The translations under genes and the position numbers were made by a program. 64,000 bases of DNA from Allolucifera butyrica (GTDB lineage: Bacteria; Bacillota; Negativicutes; Sporomusales; UPPP01), in contig NZ_UPPP01000068.1 of the NCBI RefSeq assembly GCF_900476375.1, positions 1 to 64,000 of the forward strand, in the 5' to 3' direction. The notes beneath the pieces were generated by a model. It saw only the letters and a program-made list of their open reading frames with translations, did not search any database and was not told the origin of the DNA. Positions within the stretch are counted from its first letter, which is position 1, and each line of letters starts with the position of its first letter. Positions 32,166 to 41,549 of this stretch are shown here, piece after piece.

Positions 32166-32867
32166 TCAGACTTCCATGATTTTTTTCACCTGAAAATGCA
32201 AGGCATCACAGGAAACCAGATGACACTGGAAAGGACAACAGTTTGGTCCCGGACCCAATACGATTCCTTCCCCGTGCAGATGACCGAAAATATAGTGTTC
32301 AACCTGAGCCGTATTCAGTATTTTCAAGAAGCGTTCCGTTCCCTGTCCCTGGTAAAACATTGGGAAGTGGGTAACCACAATCTGCTGCTTATACCCTTCT
32401 TTTTGAGCCGCTGCCAGTGAGACGGCAATCCGTTGTTCTTCCCGCTCATAAATCTTTTGATCCTGGGCCGTAAAATTACTGTCATAAGGATTCACCCAGC
32501 CCCGGCTGCCGCAAACGGCGATATCTCCTACGGGAATAAAGGAATTATGAATAAAAGAAATGGAAGCCGGCAATTGTTGTTTCATTTTGGCGGCCGTGGA
32601 CCACCAAAAATCATGATTTCCCTTGACCAGTATCTTTTGGCCGGGCATTTGGTGAATCTCATTTAAATCCTCCATTGCCTCTTCTAAATCCATAGCCCAG
32701 GAAATATCGCCGGCGATTAAAACGACATCCCTTTCCTGAACAGATTGCCGCCAGGAAGCGCTAATTTTACGCCAATGGTCACGCCATTGCTCACCGAATA
32801 CTACCATCGGTTTTTTCGGCGGCTCCCCGGATAAATGCAAATCGCCGATAGCAAAAATAGTACTCAT
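32166..32867 (-). CDS. Calcineurin-like metallophosphoesterase
   Basis: The 233-residue protein has all dimetal phosphoesterase motifs: GDLHLS (in place of GDxHG), AGDISWAMD, KGNHDFWW, VTHFPMF and FGHLHGEG. The substrate cannot be inferred; Firmicutes homologs next to varied genes are mostly uncharacterised. AGGTGTTGAGAT precedes the ATG. It is transcribed in the same direction as, but separated by 96 bases from, the cobalamin operon end. Confidence 0.85.
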   Translation of the reverse strand: MSTIFAIGDLHLSGEPPKKPMVVFGEQWRDHWRKISASWRQSVQERDVVLIAGDISWAMDLEEAMEDLNEIHQMPGQKILVKGNHDFWWSTAAKMKQQLPASISFIHNSFIPVGDIAVCGSRGWVNPYDSNFTAQDQKIYEREEQRIAVSLAAAQKEGYKQQIVVTHFPMFYQGQGTERFLKILNTAQVEHYIFGHLHGEGIVLGPGPNCCPFQCHLVSCDALHFQVKKIMEV

Positions 32868-32963
32868 ATCTCAACACCTTTTGATATCTTTTCTCGCGTT
32901 AGTTATATTACAATTATTTCCAGGAAATAATTAACTATTCAACCGTCGGCTACAAAAAGAAAC

Positions 32964-33581
32964 TCACGGCTGTGGCGGTGCCAGATGATGAATATCATTG
33001 ACCAGGGCGACAATCGCCCGGTCATTATGATACTCAATTATATTAACTGCCGTATTGTCCTGGCGGATATTCCAGACAAAATTCAGGTGAATATTTAAGG
33101 CGGCGCATAATAGGGCCCGGATTGTTCCACCATGCGATACGACCGCAATGGTTTCCCCTTCATGCTGTCTGATAAGCTTTTGTATAGCCTCTTCGGCCCG
33201 TTCTTTCAGTTCCTTAAACGATTCGCCGCCGGGAATCTGAATTTCATCCGTATGGGTATAAAACTTATCCATAATTTCGGGCCAGCGGGCATAAATTTCG
33301 TCATAAGTCAGGCCTTCCCACTCGCCAAACTTTATTTCGCGCAGTTCCGGCACGCTTTGAACCGGCAAAGCATGAAACCGCGCAATTTCTTCCGCCGTTT
33401 GGAAAGCCCGGCTTAAATCGCTGGCATATACCGCCTGAATTGGTTCCGGACGCAGACGCTCCGCCACTAATTTCGCCTGGCCCAGTCCGGTTTCCGTCAG
33501 TTCCACGTCCGTATGTCCCTGATACCGCATGGCATGATTCCATACAGTTTGACCATGACGGACCAAGATAACCTTTGTCAT
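32964..33581 (-). CDS. cobC: Histidine phosphatase, probable alpha-ribazole phosphatase
   Basis: CobC removes phosphate from alpha-ribazole 5'-phosphate or from adenosylcobalamin 5'-phosphate at the end of the pathway. The 205-residue protein has the phosphoglycerate-mutase-type motif LVRHGQTVWN, the ELREIKFGEWEGLTYDE segment typical of CobC, and the second catalytic His in VVSHGGTIRAL. Its ATG overlaps the stop of cobD by four bases. It is the last gene of the cobalamin operon. Confidence 0.88.
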   Translation of the reverse strand: MTKVILVRHGQTVWNHAMRYQGHTDVELTETGLGQAKLVAERLRPEPIQAVYASDLSRAFQTAEEIARFHALPVQSVPELREIKFGEWEGLTYDEIYARWPEIMDKFYTHTDEIQIPGGESFKELKERAEEAIQKLIRQHEGETIAVVSHGGTIRALLCAALNIHLNFVWNIRQDNTAVNIIEYHNDRAIVALVNDIHHLAPPQP

Positions 33582-34669
33582 TTTTCTTCACCTGCAATAT
33601 TTTGTAAAGTATCGAGCAAGACCTGGTTTTGTGCGGGACGCTTTACCGCCACCCGGATGTAGGCCGGTGACAATCCCGGATAATTACTGCAGTCTCTAAT
33701 TAAAATACCGTAAGCCAGCAGACTCTGTTGCATTTCAACTGCCGTCCGGCGGTTACCGGTATGCACCAGAATATAATTAACCGCTGGCGGAAAAGGTTTA
33801 AAGCCGGCAATTTTTTGCAGCCCCTCATACATACTTTTATTGGCCTGCTGAACAAGACTTCTGCTCCGGCGTCCGTATTCTTCATCCTCCAAGGCGGCAA
33901 TGCCGGCTGCTTGGGCTAATGAATTGACATTCCACGGGTCTTTGGCGGCATGCAGTTTTTGCGCCAGGTCCGGTGAGGTAAGACTAAAGCCCAGCCGCAA
34001 TCCGGGAATGGCATAAAACTTAGTCAGCGAATGAAGAATTACCAGATTGGGGTAGCGGGAAAGCAAGGAGCGGCAAGTAAACGGCGCATCATCAGGTAAA
34101 AAATCAATGAACGACTCATCAAGCACTACAACTGTGCCGGTTTTCCCCGCGGCCTCGATAATTTCCTCCAAAACCCGGTTGGTTAGAATCGTGCCGGTAG
34201 GGTTATTCGGATTACCGATAAACACCATATCCGTGCCGGGCAGCTTTTCTATGACCGAAGCCGCGGTAAGCAAAAAACCGTCCGCATCCTTAAGCAGTAT
34301 ATAGTTAATCTCCGCCCCGGCCGCCCGGGCGGCCCGTTCATATTCACCGAACGAAGGCGCCGGAATCAATACGCGCCTTGGTTTTAGCACATGGCATAAA
34401 ATATATAACAATTCCACAGCGCCGTTGCCGGCGGTGATACAAGCTTCCTCCACCCCGTAACGGCGGCTTAGGATTCGTTTTAATTCAAAAGCGTCCGGGT
34501 CCGGATAATGAATAATCCGGGGGATGGACTGGACAAGTACCTGCGAAATACAACCGGCCAGGCCAAGCGGATTAATGTTGGCGCTGAAATCAAGCCAGTC
34601 CTCCACGCTCCGGCCGGTTTTCCGGGCGGCATTATAAAGATTGCCGCCATGATCCGGTATTTTTTCCAT
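33578..34669 (-). CDS. cobD: L-threonine-O-3-phosphate decarboxylase
   Basis: CobD makes (R)-1-amino-2-propanol phosphate, the linker of the nucleotide loop, with PLP. The 363-residue class I aminotransferase-fold protein has HGGNLYNAARKTG, LDFSANINPLG, GNGAVELLYIL, FIGNPNNPTGT, LDESFIDF and the PLP Lys in SLTKFYAIPGLRLG. The opening HGG motif and SANINPLG separate it from histidinol-phosphate aminotransferase. Its start lies 38 bases inside pduX; GGAGGAATGCCCG precedes the ATG. Confidence 0.93.
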   Translation of the reverse strand: MEKIPDHGGNLYNAARKTGRSVEDWLDFSANINPLGLAGCISQVLVQSIPRIIHYPDPDAFELKRILSRRYGVEEACITAGNGAVELLYILCHVLKPRRVLIPAPSFGEYERAARAAGAEINYILLKDADGFLLTAASVIEKLPGTDMVFIGNPNNPTGTILTNRVLEEIIEAAGKTGTVVVLDESFIDFLPDDAPFTCRSLLSRYPNLVILHSLTKFYAIPGLRLGFSLTSPDLAQKLHAAKDPWNVNSLAQAAGIAALEDEEYGRRSRSLVQQANKSMYEGLQKIAGFKPFPPAVNYILVHTGNRRTAVEMQQSLLAYGILIRDCSNYPGLSPAYIRVAVKRPAQNQVLLDTLQNIAGEEK

Positions 34670-35549
34670 CGGGCATTCCTCCGTACTGCAATGTTAATCC
34701 GCCGGATATGAACCGCACCGTATGCAGGTATTCTATATCCGGACAAACCTTTCGCACGACGGCAACGGCCGCCGGAATTCGCCAACTGTCTTTTTCTGCA
34801 AACAGGATGCCCAACACCGTGCCGCTGTGGGCAACATTCAATCCGACTGCCCCTAACGCCGGAACAAGCTCTGCCAGAGTTTGCAGACAGGGTTTATATA
34901 AAATGGCCTGATTGGCCAATGCACTCAATGTCGCCCCCCGGCCGATCAGACTACAGTCGTTTGCGGCCAATCCCCGGATAACCAGTTCAGCAGCCGCCGC
35001 AACCGCTTCCTCTTTTTTCCGGTTCAGTCCGGCCAAATCCGTACGCTGATTAAATCCCAGCGTATCAACTTCTCCGCCGGCATCGAAAACCGCAATCCGC
35101 ATCGGCGGCGGCGCGCCAAGCTGCCGCCGCAGTTCCCCTTTCACATGGTCAAACATAACCACCCCGGTATAAAAAATTCCGTCGGTCGGCTCAATTGACA
35201 GCGCTATATCGGCAATTTCATCCACCGTGAGCAATTTACCCAGCGTAGCAGCCGTAGCCTGGCAGGCGGCACTGATATCGGCGCTGCTCGAAGCCATTCC
35301 TTTTCCCATGGGAAGCTCGGAACGAACCACCACTTCGAAAGATTTACCCGCCACCGCCAGATATTCGGCCGTTTTAGCGACGGCAGCCAAAGTCTTAACA
35401 CCGGCCGCCATACGGGGATGCTTTGGTGCCGGTCCGACTTCTACGGTAGAATATAAATCAATTGGACACGTAATTAAAAAATTTTGCTCCTTTATTGTTC
35501 CCTGCACCAGTTCCCCACACGAACCGGGAGCCTGTACTTTCGCCTTCAT
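34632..35549 (-). CDS. pduX: L-threonine kinase (GHMP kinase) for cobalamin linker synthesis
   Basis: PduX phosphorylates L-threonine to give the substrate of CobD. The 305-residue protein starts KAKVQAPGSCGELVQG and carries the GHMP ATP-binding motif LPMGKGMASSSAD and the C-terminal glycine-rich motif VAHSGTVLGILF. The start was set at ATG 35549, 8 bases after AAGGAG, rather than an earlier ATG at 35603. Its place before cobD gives the two steps from threonine in order. Confidence 0.9.
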   Translation of the reverse strand: MKAKVQAPGSCGELVQGTIKEQNFLITCPIDLYSTVEVGPAPKHPRMAAGVKTLAAVAKTAEYLAVAGKSFEVVVRSELPMGKGMASSSADISAACQATAATLGKLLTVDEIADIALSIEPTDGIFYTGVVMFDHVKGELRRQLGAPPPMRIAVFDAGGEVDTLGFNQRTDLAGLNRKKEEAVAAAAELVIRGLAANDCSLIGRGATLSALANQAILYKPCLQTLAELVPALGAVGLNVAHSGTVLGILFAEKDSWRIPAAVAVVRKVCPDIEYLHTVRFISGGLTLQYGGMPDGKNTGSWRQSL

Positions 35550-35603
35550 AGAATAACTCCTTACCGTTGCCTTCCCTCCGGTTTCAGCACCGGGACGCAG
35601 CAA

Positions 35604-36350
35604 TCAAAATAAGAAAACCAGTAATATCAATACTTCAGACAGTTCCGTAACCGCGCCATAAACGTCGCCCGTCAGTCCTCCGAGCAGCCGGGTAACGTAA
35701 CGGCAAAAAATAAGCGTAAATAAACTGGTAATGCCCCATCCGGCGACAGCCTCTTTACCCAGCGGAATAATAAAAAACGCCGTAAATAACGCCGCAGTCA
35801 GCAAAGCATGCCGGCCGGCAAATTGGGCAAAAGCTTTGCCGATTCCTTCCGGGCGGGCATAGGGAAAGAGGGTGATAGCCATAACCATGGAAAAACGGCC
35901 CAGTATAGGCATGGCAAATAAAGCAACCGGCAAAACGGAAGGGGATAGGTCCAAAAGCAAGGACCACTTAGCAAGCAACAGGATTCCGAAGGCAATGGCA
36001 CCATTGGCCCCCACCCGGCTGTCCTTCATGATTTCCAGCATTTTTTCCCGGGAACGGCCGGAAAAAATGCCGTCCATGGTATCCATTAATCCATCGCAAT
36101 GGAGACCGCCGGTAAGAAAAATATTGGCGGCAACAACCAAAACCGCGATTACATTCACCGGCATATACCGGGCCACAAGCGGCAAATATCCCTGCAGTAA
36201 ATAATACAATGCCGCCAACAGAACGCCAAGTACGGCACCAACCAGGGGAAAATATTTAACGCTGCGGCCAAAATTTTCTGCCGACCATTCCTGTTGACGG
36301 GTAATGCGGATACGGGTTAAAAACTGTAAGCCTGTAAAAAAATCCTGCAT
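35604..36350 (-). CDS. cobS: Adenosylcobinamide-GDP ribazoletransferase
   Basis: CobS joins adenosylcobinamide-GDP with alpha-ribazole (or its phosphate) in the membrane. The sequence is multi-spanning, with the family opening FFTGLQFLTRIRI, the acidic TGGLHCDGLMDTMDGIFSG motif for magnesium, and KDSRVGANGAIAFGILLL. The start is uncertain: ATG 36350 fits the family N terminus, ATG 36380 lies directly after AAGGAGG, and TTG 36413 is also open. cbiB ends just upstream. Confidence 0.9.
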   Translation of the reverse strand: MQDFFTGLQFLTRIRITRQQEWSAENFGRSVKYFPLVGAVLGVLLAALYYLLQGYLPLVARYMPVNVIAVLVVAANIFLTGGLHCDGLMDTMDGIFSGRSREKMLEIMKDSRVGANGAIAFGILLLAKWSLLLDLSPSVLPVALFAMPILGRFSMVMAITLFPYARPEGIGKAFAQFAGRHALLTAALFTAFFIIPLGKEAVAGWGITSLFTLIFCRYVTRLLGGLTGDVYGAVTELSEVLILLVFLF

Positions 36351-36422
36351 ATTTTCAAACCCGGCGCGAAAATGCGCCATCCTCCTTAAATCTGAAATTC
36401 CCGGCGGAAACAACAGTTCGTT

Positions 36423-37379
36423 CTAAATATGACGAAGCCAGTAAGACCCTAAGACTGTAAGCGCTAGAAATAAAGCCGTAGTCATATACATCATACGCAC
36501 CGTTTGCTCGATATGACCTGGTTCCAGTTCCGTCAGTTTGTCTCCCATCGGAGCGCGAAGAGAGGCTACGCCGCCATAATAATTCAATCCCCCCAGGCGG
36601 ACGCCGAGAGCGCCGGCAACGGCCGCTTCCGCAATCCCGCTGTTAGGACTGGGGTGTTTGGGCGCATCCCGCCAAATGGTCTTAAGGCACCGTTTCGTAT
36701 TATAACCCAGAAAAAAGGCTGTGATTACAAGCAGCATTCCCGTTAACCGGGCGGGAACGTAATTGAAAATGTCATCCGTTCGGGCGGCCACTTTGCCAAA
36801 GTAGAAATATTTTTCATTTTTATATCCCACCATGGAATCCAGCGTGTTTACCGCCCGGTACAAAAAAGCCAGCGGCACCCCGCCAATAGCAGCATAAAAC
36901 AGCGGAGAAATAATTCCGTCCACTATATTTTCCGCCACCGTTTCCACCGTCGCCCGGGTAACTTCCGCTACATCCAGGTGGCCCGTATCCCGCCCGACAA
37001 TCCAGCCAACTTTAAAACGGGCCTGCTCCAAATCCCCGGCCGCTAAATAACCGCGGATTTCCCGCCCTGCCTCAGCCAGACTGCGCGGTGATATGGCAAA
37101 CGACAAAAGAAGCGCACCGCCAAAAAAAGCCGCTGCCGGATGAAGACGATTCAGTCCGTACATTATCAGCCAGGTAATACCATAAGTGACTGTCAGCACA
37201 ATGAATACCAAGACCGCGCCGGCAAACTGCTGCTGACGGCTAGAATTCCCGGTCCGGCGCAATTTTTTTTCCCAAGCGCTGATTAATTTGCCGATAATTA
37301 CGACCGGATGCCAGTTTGAGCGAGGGTCGCCAAATAATCCGTCAAGCAGAACGGCGGTAAACAGAAAATATTGCTCCAT
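36423..37379 (-). CDS. cbiB: Adenosylcobinamide-phosphate synthase
   Basis: CbiB attaches aminopropanol phosphate to adenosylcobyric acid. The 318-residue membrane protein has the family signatures LLDGLFGDPRSNWHPVVIIG near the N terminus, TVETVAENIVDGIISPLFYA and YRAVNTLDSMVGYKNEKY in the middle, and SPNSGIAEAAVAGALGVRLGG. Its ATG overlaps the cbiP stop by one base. Confidence 0.95.
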   Translation of the reverse strand: MEQYFLFTAVLLDGLFGDPRSNWHPVVIIGKLISAWEKKLRRTGNSSRQQQFAGAVLVFIVLTVTYGITWLIMYGLNRLHPAAAFFGGALLLSFAISPRSLAEAGREIRGYLAAGDLEQARFKVGWIVGRDTGHLDVAEVTRATVETVAENIVDGIISPLFYAAIGGVPLAFLYRAVNTLDSMVGYKNEKYFYFGKVAARTDDIFNYVPARLTGMLLVITAFFLGYNTKRCLKTIWRDAPKHPSPNSGIAEAAVAGALGVRLGGLNYYGGVASLRAPMGDKLTELEPGHIEQTVRMMYMTTALFLALTVLGSYWLRHI

Positions 37380-38899
37380 TATTGATCACCCAGGATTTGA
37401 TAAATCAAATCCATATTAAGACTTTTCCGTACTATATTGGCCAACTGGTTATAACTTTCCTCTTTCTCCGCCTGCACATCCCGGAAAACGGTTAACGGGT
37501 TCAGCCCCTTGCGAACCCGCAGGGCATCAATAACGGCCCGCCGGTAGCGGTTGTTATCGAAAATGCCATGAATGTAAGTCCCCATGACCAAGCCGTCTTT
37601 CCGTACCACTCCGTCGGGAGAAGCCGCCGGCTGACCGGACCGTCCGGTAATTTCAAAAGCGGGTTGCACCGGTGTTAAAAATTGGGTCCGCCCCATATGA
37701 ATTTCATAACCGGTAAGTCCCTTCTCATTATAATTCAGTCCCAGAAAGCCTTGATTCGTGACATTGGCCGTTACCTGGTGCGTAATTTTTTCGGCCGCAA
37801 AAATGGTAATGGTATCAAGAAGCCCAATGCCTTCAATCCGGTCCCGGTCGGATTCCGTATGTTCGGGGTCCTGAATTTCCCGGCCCAGCATCTGATAACC
37901 GCCGCAGATTCCAACTACAGGTGTCCCTGTTTTTGCCAGTCCGGCAATGGCTTTGTCATAACCGTGCTGCTGTAAATAAAGTAAATCTTCAATGGTATTT
38001 TTACTGCCGGGTAAAATAATAAGATCGGGCTGTCCAATCATCTCTCCCTGGCGCACATACCGGACGGTAACATCCTCTTCGGCCGCCAAGGCGTCAAAAT
38101 CGGTAAAATTGGAGATTTTAGGCAGACGCATAACGGCAATTTCAATCTCCCGGGACCCGGAATCCTGTTTATCATCCAAAGATACCGAATCCTCATCATC
38201 AATTCCCATACGTTCCATATAAGGAATTACACCCACTACGGGCTTGCCGGTCTTCTGCTCCAGAAACTGCAGGGCCGGTTCGAGCAGTTTTATATCGCCC
38301 CTGAATTTATTAATGACAATTCCTTTAACCAGCTCCCGCTCGTCAGGGTCCAGCAATTCCAACGTCCCGACGACGGAAGCCAGAGCACCGCCCCGGTCAA
38401 TGTCTGCTACTAAAAGAACCGGCGCCGGGACCATCTTGGCTACCCGCATATTAACAATATCGTTGGCTTTCAAATTAACCTCGGCCGGACTGCCGGCTCC
38501 CTCAACGACTATGACGTCATAACGCTGCTGAAGGTTATGCAGACATTCCTTAATGGTAGTCAAGGCCCGCATACTGTATCCGTTATGATACTCTTGCGCC
38601 GACATGGTGCCGACCGGCCGCCCCATAACAATCACCTGGGAACAGGAATTGCCCGTAGGTTTCAATAAGACCGGGTTCATTTCCACACTTGGCGCCAACC
38701 CGGCCGCTTCCGCCTGAGCCACTTGCGCCCGGCCCATTTCCCCGCCGGTTTTGGTCACATAGGAATTTAAGGCCATATTCTGGGCCTTAAAGGGAACAAC
38801 CCCGTAACCGTCCTGGAAAAAAATCCGGCAAAGCGCCGTTGTTACTATGCTTTTTCCCACATGGGAACTGGTTCCTTGCAGCATAATTGCTTTCGCCAT
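37379..38899 (-). CDS. cbiP: Cobyric acid synthase
   Basis: CbiP amidates four side chains of adenosylcobyrinate a,c-diamide using glutamine. The 506-residue protein has an N-terminal ATP-binding DTBS-like domain (MLQGTSSHVGKS) and a C-terminal class I glutamine amidotransferase domain with the nucleophile in GICGGYQMLG and the catalytic His in YIHGIFDN. The length is normal. ATG 38899 follows GAGGGATAATACG. Confidence 0.95.
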   Translation of the reverse strand: MAKAIMLQGTSSHVGKSIVTTALCRIFFQDGYGVVPFKAQNMALNSYVTKTGGEMGRAQVAQAEAAGLAPSVEMNPVLLKPTGNSCSQVIVMGRPVGTMSAQEYHNGYSMRALTTIKECLHNLQQRYDVIVVEGAGSPAEVNLKANDIVNMRVAKMVPAPVLLVADIDRGGALASVVGTLELLDPDERELVKGIVINKFRGDIKLLEPALQFLEQKTGKPVVGVIPYMERMGIDDEDSVSLDDKQDSGSREIEIAVMRLPKISNFTDFDALAAEEDVTVRYVRQGEMIGQPDLIILPGSKNTIEDLLYLQQHGYDKAIAGLAKTGTPVVGICGGYQMLGREIQDPEHTESDRDRIEGIGLLDTITIFAAEKITHQVTANVTNQGFLGLNYNEKGLTGYEIHMGRTQFLTPVQPAFEITGRSGQPAASPDGVVRKDGLVMGTYIHGIFDNNRYRRAVIDALRVRKGLNPLTVFRDVQAEKEESYNQLANIVRKSLNMDLIYQILGDQ

Positions 38900-38903
38900 C
38901 GTA

Positions 38904-39476
38904 TTATCCCTCCTTACCCAGCGGAACGGCCAGTTTCTTTATTTCGATTGCCAGCCCGCTCACTACCAAATAGACCTCGGCGGCGGCGGCGGCCACTTTT
39001 TGATTCACCATTCCTGCCAAATCCCGATATTCCCGCGCCAAAGCATTTTCCGGCACAATGCCCATACCCACTTCATTCGTGACAAAAATCACTGTACTCT
39101 TGTCTGAACGGGCACAGGCCAGCAATTTTTCTATTTGGTCCATTACATAATTGGTCCTGTCGGCCCCTTGCCCGGGTGCATCGGGTCCTAGCAGCAAATT
39201 GCTGATATATAACGTCAAACAGTCAAAAAGCACTACCGAAGCGGCTGCAACGGCCTTTGCCATGGCATTATGGGCATCGTAAGGCGCTTCCAGCGTCTGC
39301 CATACTGCCGGACGGCGCTCCCGGTGCAGCCGGACCCGCCGGTCCATCTCTTTATCGAAAATCTGGGCCGTAGCAATATACACGACGGATTCGCCGCTGT
39401 TTGCCGCATACCTTTCGGCAAAAGTACTCTTGCCGCTCCGGGTTCCGCCCGTAACCAGCACAATTTTACCTGCCAA
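38904..39476 (-). CDS. cobU: Adenosylcobinamide kinase / guanylyltransferase
   Basis: CobU phosphorylates adenosylcobinamide and transfers GMP to it. The 190-residue protein has the P-loop GGTRSGKSTFAE (8-17 region), the YIATAQIFDKEMDRRVRLHRERRP segment spanning the GMP-carrying His, and LFDCLTLYISNLL. The start is TTG 39476, inside the end of cbiA (11-base overlap), after GGGGGCGGATCC. Confidence 0.94.
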   Translation of the reverse strand: MAGKIVLVTGGTRSGKSTFAERYAANSGESVVYIATAQIFDKEMDRRVRLHRERRPAVWQTLEAPYDAHNAMAKAVAAASVVLFDCLTLYISNLLLGPDAPGQGADRTNYVMDQIEKLLACARSDKSTVIFVTNEVGMGIVPENALAREYRDLAGMVNQKVAAAAAEVYLVVSGLAIEIKKLAVPLGKEG

Positions 39477-40899
39477 TAGGATCCGCCCCCTTCTTTTCTG
39501 CTATATGCCAATCCGGTCGCTGCCGGCTTTGTCCATACCTCTTGCATTGAGTTATAAAATGAGCCGCCGCCCGTTCATTGCCGGCAAAATGCATATGCAG
39601 GTAGGATGCCAGCACATTATTAACGGCAAACCCGCCCGGATAGGTCTTACGGGTCCGCACTTTTTCGAAAGTAAAGGCCCAGGGGAAATCATCCTCTCCG
39701 CTTTGCGGCAGCATGCGGGAAAAATGAAACTCATGGCCTCGCAGGGTTTCTCCCTGATTACATAATATATTATGATTCCGGGCCGTCACTTCCACGTAAC
39801 CGACCGTCTCCAATTTCGGCTGCATCGTACACACCGCCGGAATAAAGCCGGCCATAGCATGCGCCTTATGATTAAAATCCAGGATTTCCCGGCATAAATA
39901 CATAAGTCCGCCGCATTCCGCGTAGACCGGCATTCCTGACTCACAAGCCCGGTGGACGGACTGCCGCATTCCTGCATTGGCCGCTAATTGTTCAACAAAC
40001 ATCTCGGGAAAGCCGCCGCCCAAAATCAGCCCGTCCACTGCCGGTAATTTTTCCTCTCGCAGCGGACTGAAATAAACCAGCTCCGCTCCCAATCTTTCCA
40101 GAGTTTCCAGGCTTTCCGGATAATAAAAAGAAAATACCTCGTCCCGGGCAACGCCAATCCGCACTATTTTAGCCGGAAGCGCCCCGCCCCATTCCTCGAC
40201 CGCTAAGGCCGGCGCCGTTCCGGCAATACCGGTCAGCCTGTCTAAATCCACCTGGCTGTTGATCTGGTCGGCTATATGGCTGACTATCACCGGCGCATCC
40301 ATTTCCGTTACCGGTGTCAATCCAAGATGCCGTTCCGGCATAACCATGGCCTGGTCCCGCAAGATACAGCCAATCACCGGAATCCCAATAGGGCGCAGGG
40401 CGTCGCAAACCAGGTCTTTATGACTTGACGAGCCCAGGCGGTTTACAATAATGCCCGCGATATTCACTGCCGGATCATAGGTTTTAAAACCCAGAACGGT
40501 AGCGGCAACACTTTCTCCTGCCGACCGGGCATCGACGACCAGAATCACCGGGGCCTGCAGTATCTTGGCAATGGACGCCGTACTGCTGATTCCTTTTTTG
40601 CCGCCGTCATAAAGTCCCATGACCCCTTCAATAATCACCAGATCATTCCCTTTGGCCGTCTTGGCAAATACAGGCAGCAAATTTTCCGGCGCCACAAGCC
40701 AGGTGTCCAGATTATGCGCCGCCTTGCCGCTGGCGAGCCGGTGAAATCCGGGATCAATGTAGTCCGGCCCCACTTTATACGACTGCACTTCCCGGCCCAG
40801 TTGCCTTAGGGCCGCCAGCAGCCCGGTCACAACCGTCGTTTTTCCCACCCCGCTGTGAGTTCCGGCAATTACAAGCCGCGGCACTTCCTGGTAAACCAT
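39466..40899 (-). CDS. cbiA: Cobyrinate a,c-diamide synthase
   Basis: CbiA amidates the a and c side chains of cobyrinate. The 477-residue protein has the P-loop GTHSGVGKTTV, GVMGLYDG, and a C-terminal glutaminase domain with Cys in YAECGGLMYL and the HEFH segment. GGGGGAG lies before ATG 40899. The cobO-cbiA gap upstream holds a short MITE-like copy, the only sizeable gap inside the cobalamin operon apart from that between cobS and pduX. Confidence 0.95.
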   Translation of the reverse strand: MVYQEVPRLVIAGTHSGVGKTTVVTGLLAALRQLGREVQSYKVGPDYIDPGFHRLASGKAAHNLDTWLVAPENLLPVFAKTAKGNDLVIIEGVMGLYDGGKKGISSTASIAKILQAPVILVVDARSAGESVAATVLGFKTYDPAVNIAGIIVNRLGSSSHKDLVCDALRPIGIPVIGCILRDQAMVMPERHLGLTPVTEMDAPVIVSHIADQINSQVDLDRLTGIAGTAPALAVEEWGGALPAKIVRIGVARDEVFSFYYPESLETLERLGAELVYFSPLREEKLPAVDGLILGGGFPEMFVEQLAANAGMRQSVHRACESGMPVYAECGGLMYLCREILDFNHKAHAMAGFIPAVCTMQPKLETVGYVEVTARNHNILCNQGETLRGHEFHFSRMLPQSGEDDFPWAFTFEKVRTRKTYPGGFAVNNVLASYLHMHFAGNERAAAHFITQCKRYGQSRQRPDWHIAEKKGADPIGR

Positions 40900-40915
40900 G
40901 CTTTCTCCCCCTAAT

Positions 40916-40964
40916 GAACCTGCCCTCGTTCGAATGTTCGCCGCGCCTATTTTTAAGCAGGCTC
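40916..40964. repeat. MITE-like element, 49-base internal-deletion copy
   Basis: GAACCTGC (40916-40923) and GCAGGCTC (40957-40964) are the ends, one mismatch from inverted. On the minus strand the outer 15 bases GAGCCTGCTTAAAAA equal the 30683 copy, and ATTCGAACGAGG matches its interior ATTTGAACGAAGG. The GAGCC end begins directly after the cobO stop codon, within the operon. Confidence 0.65.
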
Positions 40965-41549
40965 CTAATATTCAATCCCGTGCCGGGCATCAATGCCCTG
41001 CAACGGCAGTGGATGCTTTACCGGGTAACATTCCGTTACACAATCGGCAATTTCTCTCAATGTCTCCGGCATAGACCGACCCGTAAAAACCAGAGTCATA
41101 TGGGGCGGCCGTTGCCGGACCAGCTCAAGGACTGCTTCCGCACGAATCAGATTATGCTTAATCGCATGGCTGACTTCGTCCAGCACCAGGAGGTCGGCCT
41201 GGCCGCCGGCTATAATCCGGGCCGCAAAAGCCAGAGCTTGCGGCGCAAATTGATGGACCGGATTGCGGTTTTCGCGAAAACACAGCCCGCACTTTGTGCA
41301 TTTTAACCGGCCCGTTCGAATCTCTTCCCCTATGGGACAGCCATAGCCAAACTGTTTTATTTCCAGATATGGCGCCAACCAGGCAGCGGCATATAATTCT
41401 CCCGTATAGCCGCCGCCTTTTAAGAATTGAACAATGACCGCCCGGCGCTCAATCAAGGCGGTTTGCAAAGCCATTCCCAGCGCCGCTGTGGTTTTTCCCT
41501 TACCACTGCCGGTAAATACATAAATTTTGGGCTCTTTTATTGCCATCAT
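40965..41549 (-). CDS. cobO: Corrinoid adenosyltransferase, CobA/CobO type
   Basis: This enzyme transfers the adenosyl group of ATP to cob(I)yrinate diamide. The 194-residue protein has the P-loop GSGKGKTTAALGMAL (14-28) and LLVLDEVSHAIKHNLI, with VVIVQFLKGG, as in CobA/BtuR. A CxxC-x-C segment (LKCTKCGLCFREN) lies in the middle and is unusual for classic CobA. Its ATG overlaps the stop of cbiXC by four bases. Confidence 0.92.
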   Translation of the reverse strand: MMAIKEPKIYVFTGSGKGKTTAALGMALQTALIERRAVIVQFLKGGGYTGELYAAAWLAPYLEIKQFGYGCPIGEEIRTGRLKCTKCGLCFRENRNPVHQFAPQALAFAARIIAGGQADLLVLDEVSHAIKHNLIRAEAVLELVRQRPPHMTLVFTGRSMPETLREIADCVTECYPVKHPLPLQGIDARHGIEY